NCBI GenBank assembly: GCA_011390955.1
Contig: JAABRM010000026.1
Span: 32,701 to 96,700 of the forward strand
DNA: 64,000 bases
Reading direction: 5' to 3'
Source: Oscillatoriales cyanobacterium
GTDB lineage: Bacteria; Cyanobacteriota; Cyanobacteriia; Cyanobacteriales; Laspinemataceae
Shown here: piece by piece, positions 55,106 through 63,155 of the stretch
Layout of the letters: each line of letters opens with the position of its first letter
Position numbering within the stretch: position 1 is the first letter of the stretch
Notes under the pieces: generated by a model
What the model was told of the DNA's origin: nothing
The model's database searches: none
Seen by the model: only the letters and a program-made list of their open reading frames with translations
Made by a program: the position numbers and the translations under genes

Positions 55106-55244
55106 TACCATTTACAAAAATTCATCCAACAGTAGGGGCGAAGCATTCCGGCAGATCCCATCCGCTCAAAACATTAACCTATATACCGGAATGCTTCGCC
55201 CTCGCGCCCAAAAGTGTTGCATTTTTAATTGGAAACGGTATAAC
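55103..55244. repeat. MITE-like element with ATACCATTTACAAAAA ends
   Basis: AATACCATTTACAAAAATT at the left and TTTTTAATTGGAAACGGTATAAC at the right are imperfect inverted ends around a GGGGCGAAGCATTCCGG...CCGGAATGCTTCGCCC hairpin. It begins on the stop codon of the Uma2 remnant. After it, to 55419, lie GCGGGCG hairpins and no gene. Confidence 0.6.
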
Positions 55245-55419
55245 TAGACATATAGCATTAGCCAGTTTAGTTAGGACAATCAACATCAATATCTAGGTAA
55301 ATCAAAAATTGCGGGCGTTTCGCTCGCCCGCAACCATATATAGCGGGTGAGTCCGCCCGCTCTACTGTACCCAATCTAACCGGGAACTACGGTATTATTA
55401 ATTCTTAACTGCTATGTTT

Positions 55420-55932
55420 TTAATTTGTAGGTTGTATAGGTTGACAAGATGTTCTTGTAAATGGAATCTGATTTAATGCTAATATATATGTATCCGGGTC
55501 AAAGTTATTACTTTTGGCTTGCTGTTTAAGAGCTTTTGCGTCTGATTCCGACAATTCAGAACCCAGGACAAGATAGTGTGTGTCTGCCTTTGTCTTAGAA
55601 GTACAAATTTTAATATTTGGGAAAGAGTAATAGTATTGTTCACCAGCAAGGTTTTCAGGCATATCCTCTAGGCCGGCTCTATCTTTAGATGAAGCGGCAA
55701 TAACATAGTATGTTGTTTCTGGAGTAGGCATATTCTGAGGATTTTGACTTGATGCAGTTTCAGATGGCTTATTTGTTGGGGATTGCTCAGTTTTGCTGGG
55801 ATTCAATTTATCCCAGTTAGCGAAAGCTGCGACTCCTAGACTTCCCACAACAGCTATTAGAGCTCCTGCAATTTTTAAAATTGCATATACTTTCCAAGGC
55901 ATATTAGTTGATTGAGTATCTTTTTCAGACAT
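55420..55932 (-). CDS. Hypothetical single-span membrane protein
   Basis: A 170-residue protein from the ATG at 55932 (GGAG eight bases before; an in-frame ATG 16 codons upstream is less likely). One helix (about 17-37, YAILKIAGALIAVVGSLGVAAF) is followed by a Pro/Ser/Thr linker and a C-terminal domain (about 75-165) with YYVIAASSKDRAGLE, NIKICTSKTKADTHYLVLGS and SESDAKALKQQAK. That pattern vaguely resembles SPOR-like domains, but I cannot name it. It lies 63 bases downstream of a truncated GTPase on the same strand and may be left from the same operon. Confidence 0.55.
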   Translation of the reverse strand: MSEKDTQSTNMPWKVYAILKIAGALIAVVGSLGVAAFANWDKLNPSKTEQSPTNKPSETASSQNPQNMPTPETTYYVIAASSKDRAGLEDMPENLAGEQYYYSFPNIKICTSKTKADTHYLVLGSELSESDAKALKQQAKSNNFDPDTYILALNQIPFTRTSCQPIQPTN

Positions 55933-55995
55933 TTTTATGCTCCACACCCTAATTTTATTTAATCGATAAAATATGTTCATTATAAAAGCAGCAAA

Positions 55996-56211
55996 CTAGC
56001 TAGGTAAATATTTAGGATACCCTGCATAGTAAGCGTGTTCTAAATCGGCAATCTCAGGTTTTTTGGTGCAAGCAACAGCATTGTCAGTAGCCCAACTCAG
56101 TCCAAACAGAGAATTGAGATTGCTGCTCTTACCAACACCAGTCTTGCCAAAAAATAAAACTGTCAGTTCATCGGGTTTACGCAAGGCTACATCTTTGTTT
56201 ACTTGTATGAC
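55996..56211 (-). pseudogene. Truncated P-loop GTPase
   Basis: Only the N-terminal part of a GTPase remains. VLFFGKTGVGKSSNLNSLFG is a G1/Walker A loop, followed by WATDNAVACTKKPEIADLEH (G2 region), and then a stop at 55996-55998 before the DxxG and NKxD motifs. The frame has no ATG or good start (only a TTG at 56184). Full-length relatives are 50S-ribosome-binding-type GTPases of roughly 300 residues or more. This is a decayed gene. Confidence 0.75.
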
Positions 56212-56257
56212 TATTAAAAGCCTATTGTGGATTTTTCGGTGATGTCAAGGCTGAAAA

Positions 56258-56317
56258 GTACGGAATTTTGTACGATCGCCCAACCGACAAGAAGTACGAA
56301 ATGTACGAAAAATACGA
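56258..56317 (+). promoter_or_regulatory. Iterated GTACGA motifs upstream of the STAND gene
   Basis: GTACG occurs at 56258, 56270, 56294 and 56303, with ATACG at 56312, the last three spaced exactly 9 bases (AAGTACGAAATGTACGAAAAATACGA). TATAGT follows. The cluster ends 38 bases before the ATG, as an operator would. It is reminiscent of cyanobacterial LexA-type GTAC sites, but the spacing does not match. Confidence 0.45.
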
Positions 56318-56354
56318 TATAGTATCATCTGTCACATAAAATTTTTTCTGACCT

Positions 56355-57758
56355 ATGGATATTGATGAAGTATTAAAACTGACTGATGACCTAGTTTTTG
56401 GTCAGACAGGAATGCACCTGGATTACTTGCAGGAGGAGATTCTTAAGGGAACTTTACAATCTAAAACTTACTCGGAAATTGCCAAAGAACTACATTTAAG
56501 TAAAAGTCATGTGAGGAATACCGGATCCGAACTTTGGAAAATTCTGTCAGAAGCTTTAAAGCAAGATATTACTAAAAACAGTTTTAGATCGATATTAAAC
56601 GGTGTTAAAATTTCTAAAAATACAAATAATATTTCATTCGTTGGTGAAACAATAACACTTAAAAAAAGCGTTACAGTTAATCATCTTAATATTTGTCCAG
56701 CAACTACCCGATCGCCCTCTTCTTCTCATTATCCCGCACCCCAAAATTCTTCACCCATTATTGACTTACTCGACGCACCAGAACTCACCGATTTTTACAA
56801 CCGCAACACCGAACTAAATACCCTCAAACAGTGGATCTTAAAAGACCGGATCCGCTTAATTACCATCTATGGACTCAGTGGCATTGGCAAAAGCGTATTA
56901 ACCAGGCAACTCATCGAACAAATCAAGCCTGAATTTGACTATATTATTTGGAAAAGTCTCACAGAAACTCCCACCATTTCCTCCCTAAAAAACCAACTGC
57001 AACAATTTTTTGCCCAGTCACAAAATCCCCCATTACCCACAATAATTGATTACTTTCGTAACTCGCGCTGTTTAGTCATCCTCGATGACCTGCAAAATCT
57101 GTTTCAAAGCGGTGAATTAGCCGGTCAATACTTAACCGAACATAAAGAATATGGCCAATTCTGGCAACAAATCGCCAAAAACCATCATCAAAGTTGCGTG
57201 ATTCTCCTCAGTTGGGAAAAACCCAGAGAAATCGCTACCTTAGACGCGGAAAAATATTCCACCCGCACCTTAAATCTCAAAGGATTAGAATCCAATGCTG
57301 AAGAAATTTTGCGGGAAAAAGGATTAACCGATGAGGGAAAATGGCCAGAATTAATCAACCTATACCAAGGTCATCCCACCTGGTTAAATATCATCGCCTC
57401 AACCATCGTCGAACTATTTGATGGTAGCGTTTCCTTATTTTTAGCCGACCAAGAGGAGATATTTATCGGCGACTTAAAACCAATTTTAGCATACCACTTA
57501 GAGCGATTATCAAAGTTAGAGCAACAGGTGATATCCTGGTTAGCCAGCCAGAATGAAGCGGTAGATATTTCTCAACCATCTGGATTACGGGAATTTTCCA
57601 AATCAGAAATCACGGAAGCCATGCAATCTTTAGGCAGACGGGGGTTAGTCGAAAAAATATCAGAGAGGGGGCGATCGCAGTTTGTTGGAAATCCTATCTT
57701 TAAACAGTACATCCTCAACTCAAATCATCGAACTCTAAAGGAGAGCGATCGCCGCTAA
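56355..57758 (+). CDS. STAND-class NTPase (vMAP-like HTH plus NB-ARC) without sensor repeats
   Basis: A 467-residue protein. Residues about 1-85 form the helical vMAP-type N-terminal domain common in cyanobacterial STAND proteins (EEILKGTLQSKTYSEIAKELHLSKSHVRNTGSEL has an HTH look). A linker leads to an NB-ARC NTPase (about 145-400) with FYNRNTELNTL, the P-loop IYGLSGIGKSVLTRQL, Walker B CLVILDDLQNLF and a winged helix (about 400-460). Usual relatives continue into WD40 or TPR repeats; this one stops after the winged helix, so it lacks the sensor. It may be naturally short, or its sensor was lost. A role in conflict or programmed-death systems is inferred from the class. Its 3' end overlaps an antisense HicB-like gene by 44 bases. 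Confidence 0.8.
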   Translation: MDIDEVLKLTDDLVFGQTGMHLDYLQEEILKGTLQSKTYSEIAKELHLSKSHVRNTGSELWKILSEALKQDITKNSFRSILNGVKISKNTNNISFVGETITLKKSVTVNHLNICPATTRSPSSSHYPAPQNSSPIIDLLDAPELTDFYNRNTELNTLKQWILKDRIRLITIYGLSGIGKSVLTRQLIEQIKPEFDYIIWKSLTETPTISSLKNQLQQFFAQSQNPPLPTIIDYFRNSRCLVILDDLQNLFQSGELAGQYLTEHKEYGQFWQQIAKNHHQSCVILLSWEKPREIATLDAEKYSTRTLNLKGLESNAEEILREKGLTDEGKWPELINLYQGHPTWLNIIASTIVELFDGSVSLFLADQEEIFIGDLKPILAYHLERLSKLEQQVISWLASQNEAVDISQPSGLREFSKSEITEAMQSLGRRGLVEKISERGRSQFVGNPIFKQYILNSNHRTLKESDRR

Positions 57759-57960
57759 ATTTTTGAGCATCTATCTGTAAGCGATTCTCAATTTCTGAAG
57801 GAGCGGCCACTTCAAAAAACAATTCCAATGCTGAAATCAAATTATTTTTGGCTTCGGCAGCAGAATTACCTTGACTGGCAATATCCAATTCTGGACATAA
57901 TGATACATAACCGTCCCCTTCACGCTCAATAATCGCAGTAAATTCCTGAACTCGTTTCAT
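57715..57960 (-). CDS. HicB-like antitoxin-family protein
   Basis: An 81-residue protein with the HicB partial RNase-H fold pattern: FTAIIEREGDGYVSLCPELDIASQGNSAAEAKNNL followed by an ELFFEVA helix. It has no C-terminal DNA-binding domain. It follows the hicA-hicB pair on the same strand after 18 bases, making a three-gene cluster with two HicB-type proteins. Its 3' end overlaps the STAND gene in antisense. Confidence 0.75.
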   Translation of the reverse strand: MKRVQEFTAIIEREGDGYVSLCPELDIASQGNSAAEAKNNLISALELFFEVAAPSEIENRLQIDAQKFSGDRSPLEFDDLS

Positions 57961-57978
57961 GCTGTTTTCTCTTTTTAT

Positions 57979-58203
57979 TTATGCCGCCTTAATTAACCGA
58001 TCTAAATTCTTCATCGCGGGTAAAGCTTTCCCCTCTTCACGATAACTAGAAATCAATAAGTCTATGACTTCTTGAGCATTTTTAATCGCCGCTTCATAAG
58101 ACTCTCCATGAGTGACAGGTTGCATCACATCTTCAAATTCAGGGAGAAACACCACAAAACATTCATCTTCTTGTGACCATTGAATAATCACTGTATAGTT
58201 CAT
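57979..58203 (-). CDS. hicB: HicB-family antitoxin
   Basis: A 74-residue protein: YTVIIQWSQEDECFVVFLPEF, then THGESYEAAIKNAQEVIDLLI, the HicB fold. It starts within hicA (4-base overlap), so the two are translationally coupled, and it should neutralise the HicA toxin. No DNA-binding tail is present. Confidence 0.85.
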   Translation of the reverse strand: MNYTVIIQWSQEDECFVVFLPEFEDVMQPVTHGESYEAAIKNAQEVIDLLISSYREEGKALPAMKNLDRLIKAA

Positions 58204-58421
58204 TCTCCTGCCTCCTCATCTTCAAGTTTTTTCAATTCTGCTAAAGCTTCATTCACTTGTTTTTCCAAATAAATTTTAGCATCACTGCCATCTTGACCGG
58301 CTATAACGATCGCCTGTGACAATTTAGGATGCTTCCATTTGCTGTGGCTACCTTTGGCCGGTTGGCAAATAAATCCTGCTTTTAGCAACAGGCTTTTCAA
58401 TTCTCGAATTTTTTTTGGCAT
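58200..58421 (-). CDS. hicA: HicA-family mRNA interferase toxin
   Basis: A 73-residue dsRBD-like protein: RELKSLLLKAGFICQPAKGSHSKWKHP contains the catalytic His in GSHSKW, followed by the strand AIVIAG. HicA cleaves mRNA without ribosomes. The gene is intact and precedes hicB by a 4-base overlap, the usual toxin-first order. Confidence 0.88.
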   Translation of the reverse strand: MPKKIRELKSLLLKAGFICQPAKGSHSKWKHPKLSQAIVIAGQDGSDAKIYLEKQVNEALAELKKLEDEEAGE

Positions 58422-58467
58422 AAGCGCACAAAGCTTGTTTTCACCATTATATTTTAATTTCCTGTTC

Positions 58468-58591
58468 TAAGTAGGTGAACATAATTAATTGCACTTTTCG
58501 TTCTCCGCCGATAGGCTGTGGATTCCCGCATTCGCGGGAATGACAGTTTTTCTTCTGATATGGTCTGCATTTATTTCTGCCCACCTACTTA
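58468..58591. mobile_element. MITE with TAAGTAGGTG termini, copy 2
   Basis: 124 bases, TAAGTAGGTG to CACCTACTTA, inverted relative to copy 1 at 21663. The central palindrome is GGATTCCCGCATTCGCGGGAATGACAG. It lies between hicA and psbA. Confidence 0.8.
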
Positions 58592-58620
58592 GCTGGGGCA
58601 ATGACCAAAGCCATATCCCC

Positions 58621-58654
58621 AAAAACAAAAACGCCCCCCTTTTCAGGAGAGCGT
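58621..58654 (-). terminator. Terminator of psbA
   Basis: On the minus strand ACGCTCTCC pairs with GGGGGGCGT (two G-U pairs) around TGAAAA, followed by a T-rich tract. It is 28 bases past the psbA stop. The plus strand also ends in T7, so it may work in both directions. Confidence 0.85.
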
Positions 58655-58681
58655 TTTTTTATTTATTTAGTTAGCTAAGAA

Positions 58682-59764
58682 TTAGCCGTTGATTTGAGGC
58701 GCACTCAAAGCCACAGGAGCAGCTTCACCAGCAGCCAAATCCAAGGGGAAGTTGTGAGCGTTGCGCTCGTGCATTACTTCCATACCCAAGTTAGCGCGGT
58801 TGATCACGTCAGCCCAGGTGTTGATGGTGCGACCTTGAGAGTCAACAATGGATTGGTTGAAGTTGAAACCGTTCAGGTTGAAGGCCATCGTGGACACACC
58901 CAGAGCGGTGAACCAGATACCGATAACAGGCCATGCACCCAAGAAGAAGTGCAAGGAGCGGCTGTTGTTGAAGGAAGCATATTGGAAGATCAAACGACCA
59001 AAGTAACCGTGAGCGGCAACGATGTTGTAGGTTTCTTCCTCTTGACCAAACTTGTAACCGTAGTTTTGGCTTTCCACTTCGGTGGTTTCACGCACCAAAG
59101 AAGAGGTTACCAAAGAACCGTGCATGGCGGAGAACAAAGCGCCACCGAACACACCGGCTACACCCAACATGTGGAAGGGGTGCATCAGGATATTGTGCTC
59201 AGCTTGGAATACCAACATAAAGTTGAAGGTTCCAGAGATACCCAGAGGCATACCATCAGAGAAAGAACCTTGACCGATGGGGTAGATCAGGAAAACTGCG
59301 GAAGCAGCAGCTACGGGAGCGCTGTAAGCGACGCAGATCCAAGGACGCATACCCAAGCGGTAGGACAATTCCCACTCACGACCCATATAGCAGAAGATGC
59401 CGATCAGGAAGTGGAAAATCACTAACTGGTAAGGGCCACCATTGTAAAGCCACTCATCGAGAGAAGCCGCTTCCCAAATGGGGTAGAAGTGTAAGCCAAT
59501 GGCGTTAGAAGAAGGAACAACGGCACCAGAGATGATGTTGTTGCCTAACAGTAAGGAACCAGCCACAGGTTCGCGGATCCCGTCGATGTCCACTGGAGGA
59601 GCAGCGACGAAAGCAATGATGTAGCAGATGGTTGCGGTCAAAAGGGTGGGGATCATCAGGACGCCGAACCAGCCCACATAAATGCGGTTGTCGGTGCTCG
59701 TGACCCAAGAGCAGAAGCGCTGCCACAAAGAAGCGCTTTCGCGCTGTTGCAGAGTAGTAGTCAT
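58682..59764 (-). CDS. psbA: Photosystem II D1 protein
   Basis: A 360-residue, five-helix core protein that binds P680, the pheophytin, QB and most of the Mn4CaO5 ligands. Seen: Tyr161 (YZ) in FLIYPIG, Asp170 in SFSDGMP, the QB and iron region [15 protein letters not shown], and the C-terminal ligands [13 protein letters not shown] ending at Ala344. A 16-residue tail ([16 protein letters not shown]) is removed by CtpA. Residue 130 is Glu (GREWEL), the high-light or D1:2-type state. The gene has a consensus promoter and its own terminator. Confidence 0.98.
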   Translation of the reverse strand: MTTTLQQRESASLWQRFCSWVTSTDNRIYVGWFGVLMIPTLLTATICYIIAFVAAPPVDIDGIREPVAGSLLLGNNIISGAVVPSSNAIGLHFYPIWEAASLDEWLYNGGPYQLVIFHFLIGIFCYMGREWELSYRLGMRPWICVAYSAPVAAASAVFLIYPIGQGSFSDGMPLGISGTFNFMLVFQAEHNILMHPFHMLGVAGVFGGALFSAMHGSLVTSSLVRETTEVESQNYGYKFGQEEETYNIVAAHGYFGRLIFQYASFNNSRSLHFFLGAWPVIGIWFTALGVSTMAFNLNGFNFNQSIVDSQGRTINTWADVINRANLGMEVMHERNAHNFPLDLAAGEAAPVALSAPQING

Positions 59765-59827
59765 GTGTCTTATGAGTGCTATGTATTTTTCGAGGTACTC
59801 GGTAGTGTTTTCTCTACCTTGATTACT

Positions 59828-59856
59828 AGATTACACACATTGTTGAGTTTTGTAAA
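59828..59856 (-). promoter_or_regulatory. psbA promoter
   Basis: On the minus strand TTTACA (59851-59856), a 17-base spacer and TAATCT (59828-59833) form a sigma-70-type promoter. This places the 5' end about 55-60 bases upstream of the ATG, typical of cyanobacterial psbA. Confidence 0.8.
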
Positions 59857-59943
59857 GTATTCTAATCTACAAGCTTTTTGATACATTCCATAATTTTCGT
59901 TGATGGTTAGCGATCGCGGGGGAGCGGGGGAGCGGGGGAAAAC

Positions 59944-60050
59944 AATTAACAATTAACAATTGATAATTGACAATTATACTTAATTATCGATTATCAATTA
60001 TCAATTATCAATTATCAATTATCAATTATCAATTATCAATTATCAATTAT
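59944..60050. repeat. Heptamer tandem repeat, ATTATCA type
   Basis: AACAATTGATAATTGACAATT followed by about eight copies of ATCAATT, the same heptamer class as at 20246. It lies between psbA and the HIT gene; nothing else is seen in 59857-60104. Confidence 0.9.
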
Positions 60051-60104
60051 TCCCTCTGCTCCTCTGCTGATGGCGGGCTCCCCTGCTCCCCCCGCATTGA
60101 GCAT

Positions 60105-60491
<387 letters not shown>

Positions 60492-60528
60492 TTAGGGTCA
60501 ATCTAAGCCGTTAGCTGAATGCTTTTAA

Positions 60529-62982
60529 CTAATGCTTAAATGCCGATAACCGGGGCATGACTTCTGGCAATATCTCCCCTGGAATTTGGGATAAAGCAAT
60601 ATTTTGCCCTTCCACCCCAAATAAATTGTAGAAAGCCTTAATAGTTTGTACAATATGAGTTAGGGCATTTTTAGCTAAATCGGTTTGGCCTTTTTCTTGC
60701 CATCCTTTCCAGGCTGTGAGATGATGTTCTAAGGCATGGCTAAGATTGGTTTTTGCCGATGAAGATTCCGATTCTGAATCGGTTTCAATGGCTAATTGAT
60801 AATAGGCATCTCCCAGATTATTATGGGTGGTTAATACATCAAAAGTAACCAGTGATTGTTTCACAGCTATGCCAACATTTTTAGTTTTATTGCCATCGAT
60901 TTTTTGCCGACTTTCTGCAATTTCTAAGGCAGTAGAATAAGCCGCGATCGCCTGTTTTAAATAATTGTGCTTATCTTGAGAATGATGGGGCGAATGTTTC
61001 GCTAAATTATTGTAAGCTGTCCCCAAATTGTTCTGAGTAGCCGCACAAGCAACCGGCGCCGCGTTTGGGGTGCGATACATCAGGGCAATTTGATAAGCAC
61101 CGATCGCTAATTGTAAATTATCTTCAGCATTTTCATGTTGCGCCAAATTCCAATAAGCGGTGCCCAAATTATTTTGGATCATCCCATAGTTTAAGAACCA
61201 TTGGGGCGATTCATTGGTATTAATTTGGGATTCTAGGGCAATTAGGGCTTGAATATAGGCATAAATTGCTTGTTTTATGTTCTTTAAAGGGTCTTGATGT
61301 TGGGCTAAATTCCAATAAGCCGTCGCTAGGTTATTTTGAGTAGCAGCAAAAGCTTGAATTTGGGCATTTTTTTCTGCTTCTGTGCCATTACTTTGCTGGA
61401 TTTCCTGTAAATTAGGCCGATATTGTAACACTTCTTCATAAGCTTTAATACTGGATTGCAAAAATTTCAGCGGTTCTCGCTGACGGGCTAGTTCATTGTA
61501 CATACTGCCTAGGTTATTTTGCACTATTGCCCAGGCTTCCCGCTGCCGATCGCGATTGATTTTGGTCAGGGATTTCTCATAAGCCGCGATCGCCTGTTCT
61601 ATGTGGGAAATTTGTTCGGGAAGATTGGCGTCAAACCGAGAAAGCATCCAGTAAAAATTGCCAATATCATTAATTAATTCATAACCTAAATTATTCCCTT
61701 CATTTTCTTGATAATTGCGGAATTTTATCGTTTGTTCATAAGCGGCAATGACAATCTTTAAATAAGTCGCATTGCTGTCCCCTCGTGCGATCGCTACTCG
61801 GTAAAGATTGCCCAAAGCTAAATAAGCATTGCCCAATTCTAAAGCAGGTAATGGCTGATGCTGACTTAATTGTTCAATATCGGCGACAATTTGCCGGACA
61901 GAGGCAACGGATAAATGCTTATGCTGACTGGAATTTGCCGCTTTTTCTAAAGTGGCAAAAGTCGAGGTAATTAACTGCTGCAATGTAGCATCAATGCCGC
62001 TATAATTTAACCCATTAATTTGGGGAGGATTACTAGAATTCGCGATCGCCTTTGATGCGCGATCGCTCACTCCCATTATCTCCAACTTCGGCAAATTAGA
62101 TGTTGGATTGGCTAAATTTGCCATCCTAGAAATTGCCGGTATATCTGCTGTGGGCTTGGACTTTTCTGTTTTTTCTAACTGCGGGTCTAACTGCGGATCT
62201 AACTTCGGTGAATTCTGCTGAACAACTTGACCAGAAACTGGGCTATTTTTTGGCCGGGGAGACTTTGGCTTGCCCGATCTTTTTGGGGTTGCATTCCCCA
62301 CTTTTGCGGGTTTATGTAACTCTGAATTATGTTTCAGACTAGGTTCAATACTTGTCAGGGGTAAATCATTAATTTCCGCCGTCGGTGTGGGTTCTCCGGC
62401 AAACTCAAACACCCCCGTTCGGCAACTCCAAAATTCTGGGGCAGACTGGGCGATCGTGCGACACCACGGACGAGTTAACCAAAATACCAAGCTAAACTCT
62501 AAACTGGGTAAACTTTGGGCTAATTCTTGCAACTCATTTAAGAAATACCACTGAGAAGAGGAGGATTTGCGGGTTAAAAGATCCACCCCTAAAAATTGAA
62601 AATTAGGCAATACGGGTAACGCATCAATCGTCCGAGACATTTTGGGGATGGGATGCTTTCTCAGCCATGTCCTAATTTGATTAATCGGACTGGGATCTTT
62701 CAAGTTTAACTGCAATGTCACCAAACCCGGCGATGGTTTGGCGTCAAACTGTTCCGGGGGTAATGCTTGCGGGCGCAAGTATTGCGCCCCTACGGGAAAT
62801 GGTGTTTCTCCGGCAATTTCTAACTCTATGCGTTCCGCAATGTGGTACATTAAGCGCAAGTCATCGCACACCGCCACGAAGATTTGGCGGCGCAAACCTA
62901 GCTGTAAAGCTAACTTTAACTGATTCTGTACTTGCTGATTAGAACCCAAAACTGTTTTGGGAGAATTCTCCGTTACATACAT
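60529..62982 (-). CDS. Large TPR-repeat protein
   Basis: An 817-residue soluble protein. Residues 1-220 form a domain found in cyanobacterial TPR proteins (LGLRRQIFVAVCDDLRLMYHIAERIE, LVFWLTRPWCRTIAQSAPEFWSCRTGVFEF). A Pro/Ser-rich linker follows (about 225-330), then about nine tetratricopeptide repeats (about 370-790) such as TQNNLATAYWNLAQHQDPLKNI. It is a likely scaffold; no enzyme motif is seen. Residues about 62-74 (VGAQYLRPQALP) are encoded by a GGGCGCAAG hairpin repeat, so a REP-like element has entered the frame. Partner unknown. Confidence 0.85.
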   Translation of the reverse strand: MYVTENSPKTVLGSNQQVQNQLKLALQLGLRRQIFVAVCDDLRLMYHIAERIELEIAGETPFPVGAQYLRPQALPPEQFDAKPSPGLVTLQLNLKDPSPINQIRTWLRKHPIPKMSRTIDALPVLPNFQFLGVDLLTRKSSSSQWYFLNELQELAQSLPSLEFSLVFWLTRPWCRTIAQSAPEFWSCRTGVFEFAGEPTPTAEINDLPLTSIEPSLKHNSELHKPAKVGNATPKRSGKPKSPRPKNSPVSGQVVQQNSPKLDPQLDPQLEKTEKSKPTADIPAISRMANLANPTSNLPKLEIMGVSDRASKAIANSSNPPQINGLNYSGIDATLQQLITSTFATLEKAANSSQHKHLSVASVRQIVADIEQLSQHQPLPALELGNAYLALGNLYRVAIARGDSNATYLKIVIAAYEQTIKFRNYQENEGNNLGYELINDIGNFYWMLSRFDANLPEQISHIEQAIAAYEKSLTKINRDRQREAWAIVQNNLGSMYNELARQREPLKFLQSSIKAYEEVLQYRPNLQEIQQSNGTEAEKNAQIQAFAATQNNLATAYWNLAQHQDPLKNIKQAIYAYIQALIALESQINTNESPQWFLNYGMIQNNLGTAYWNLAQHENAEDNLQLAIGAYQIALMYRTPNAAPVACAATQNNLGTAYNNLAKHSPHHSQDKHNYLKQAIAAYSTALEIAESRQKIDGNKTKNVGIAVKQSLVTFDVLTTHNNLGDAYYQLAIETDSESESSSAKTNLSHALEHHLTAWKGWQEKGQTDLAKNALTHIVQTIKAFYNLFGVEGQNIALSQIPGEILPEVMPRLSAFKH

Positions 62983-63155
62983 TTTGTTATTATTATGCCT
63001 CAGTTAGGCAGCGGCAGTGCATTTTGTCGTCAAACTTGAAGATTTTTCATTTATGGCTGTTCTATCCCTGGAAAATCTGCCAAAAAAATAGCACCCATTC
63101 TCTAGAAGTGATTCATTATTCTTGACACGAGGGAATTCTCAGGAGAAATCCTGAA

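Noticed and set aside
58694..59425. 243-codon ORF antisense to psbA
   Set aside because: It mirrors the codon structure of psbA and has no domain or ribosome site.
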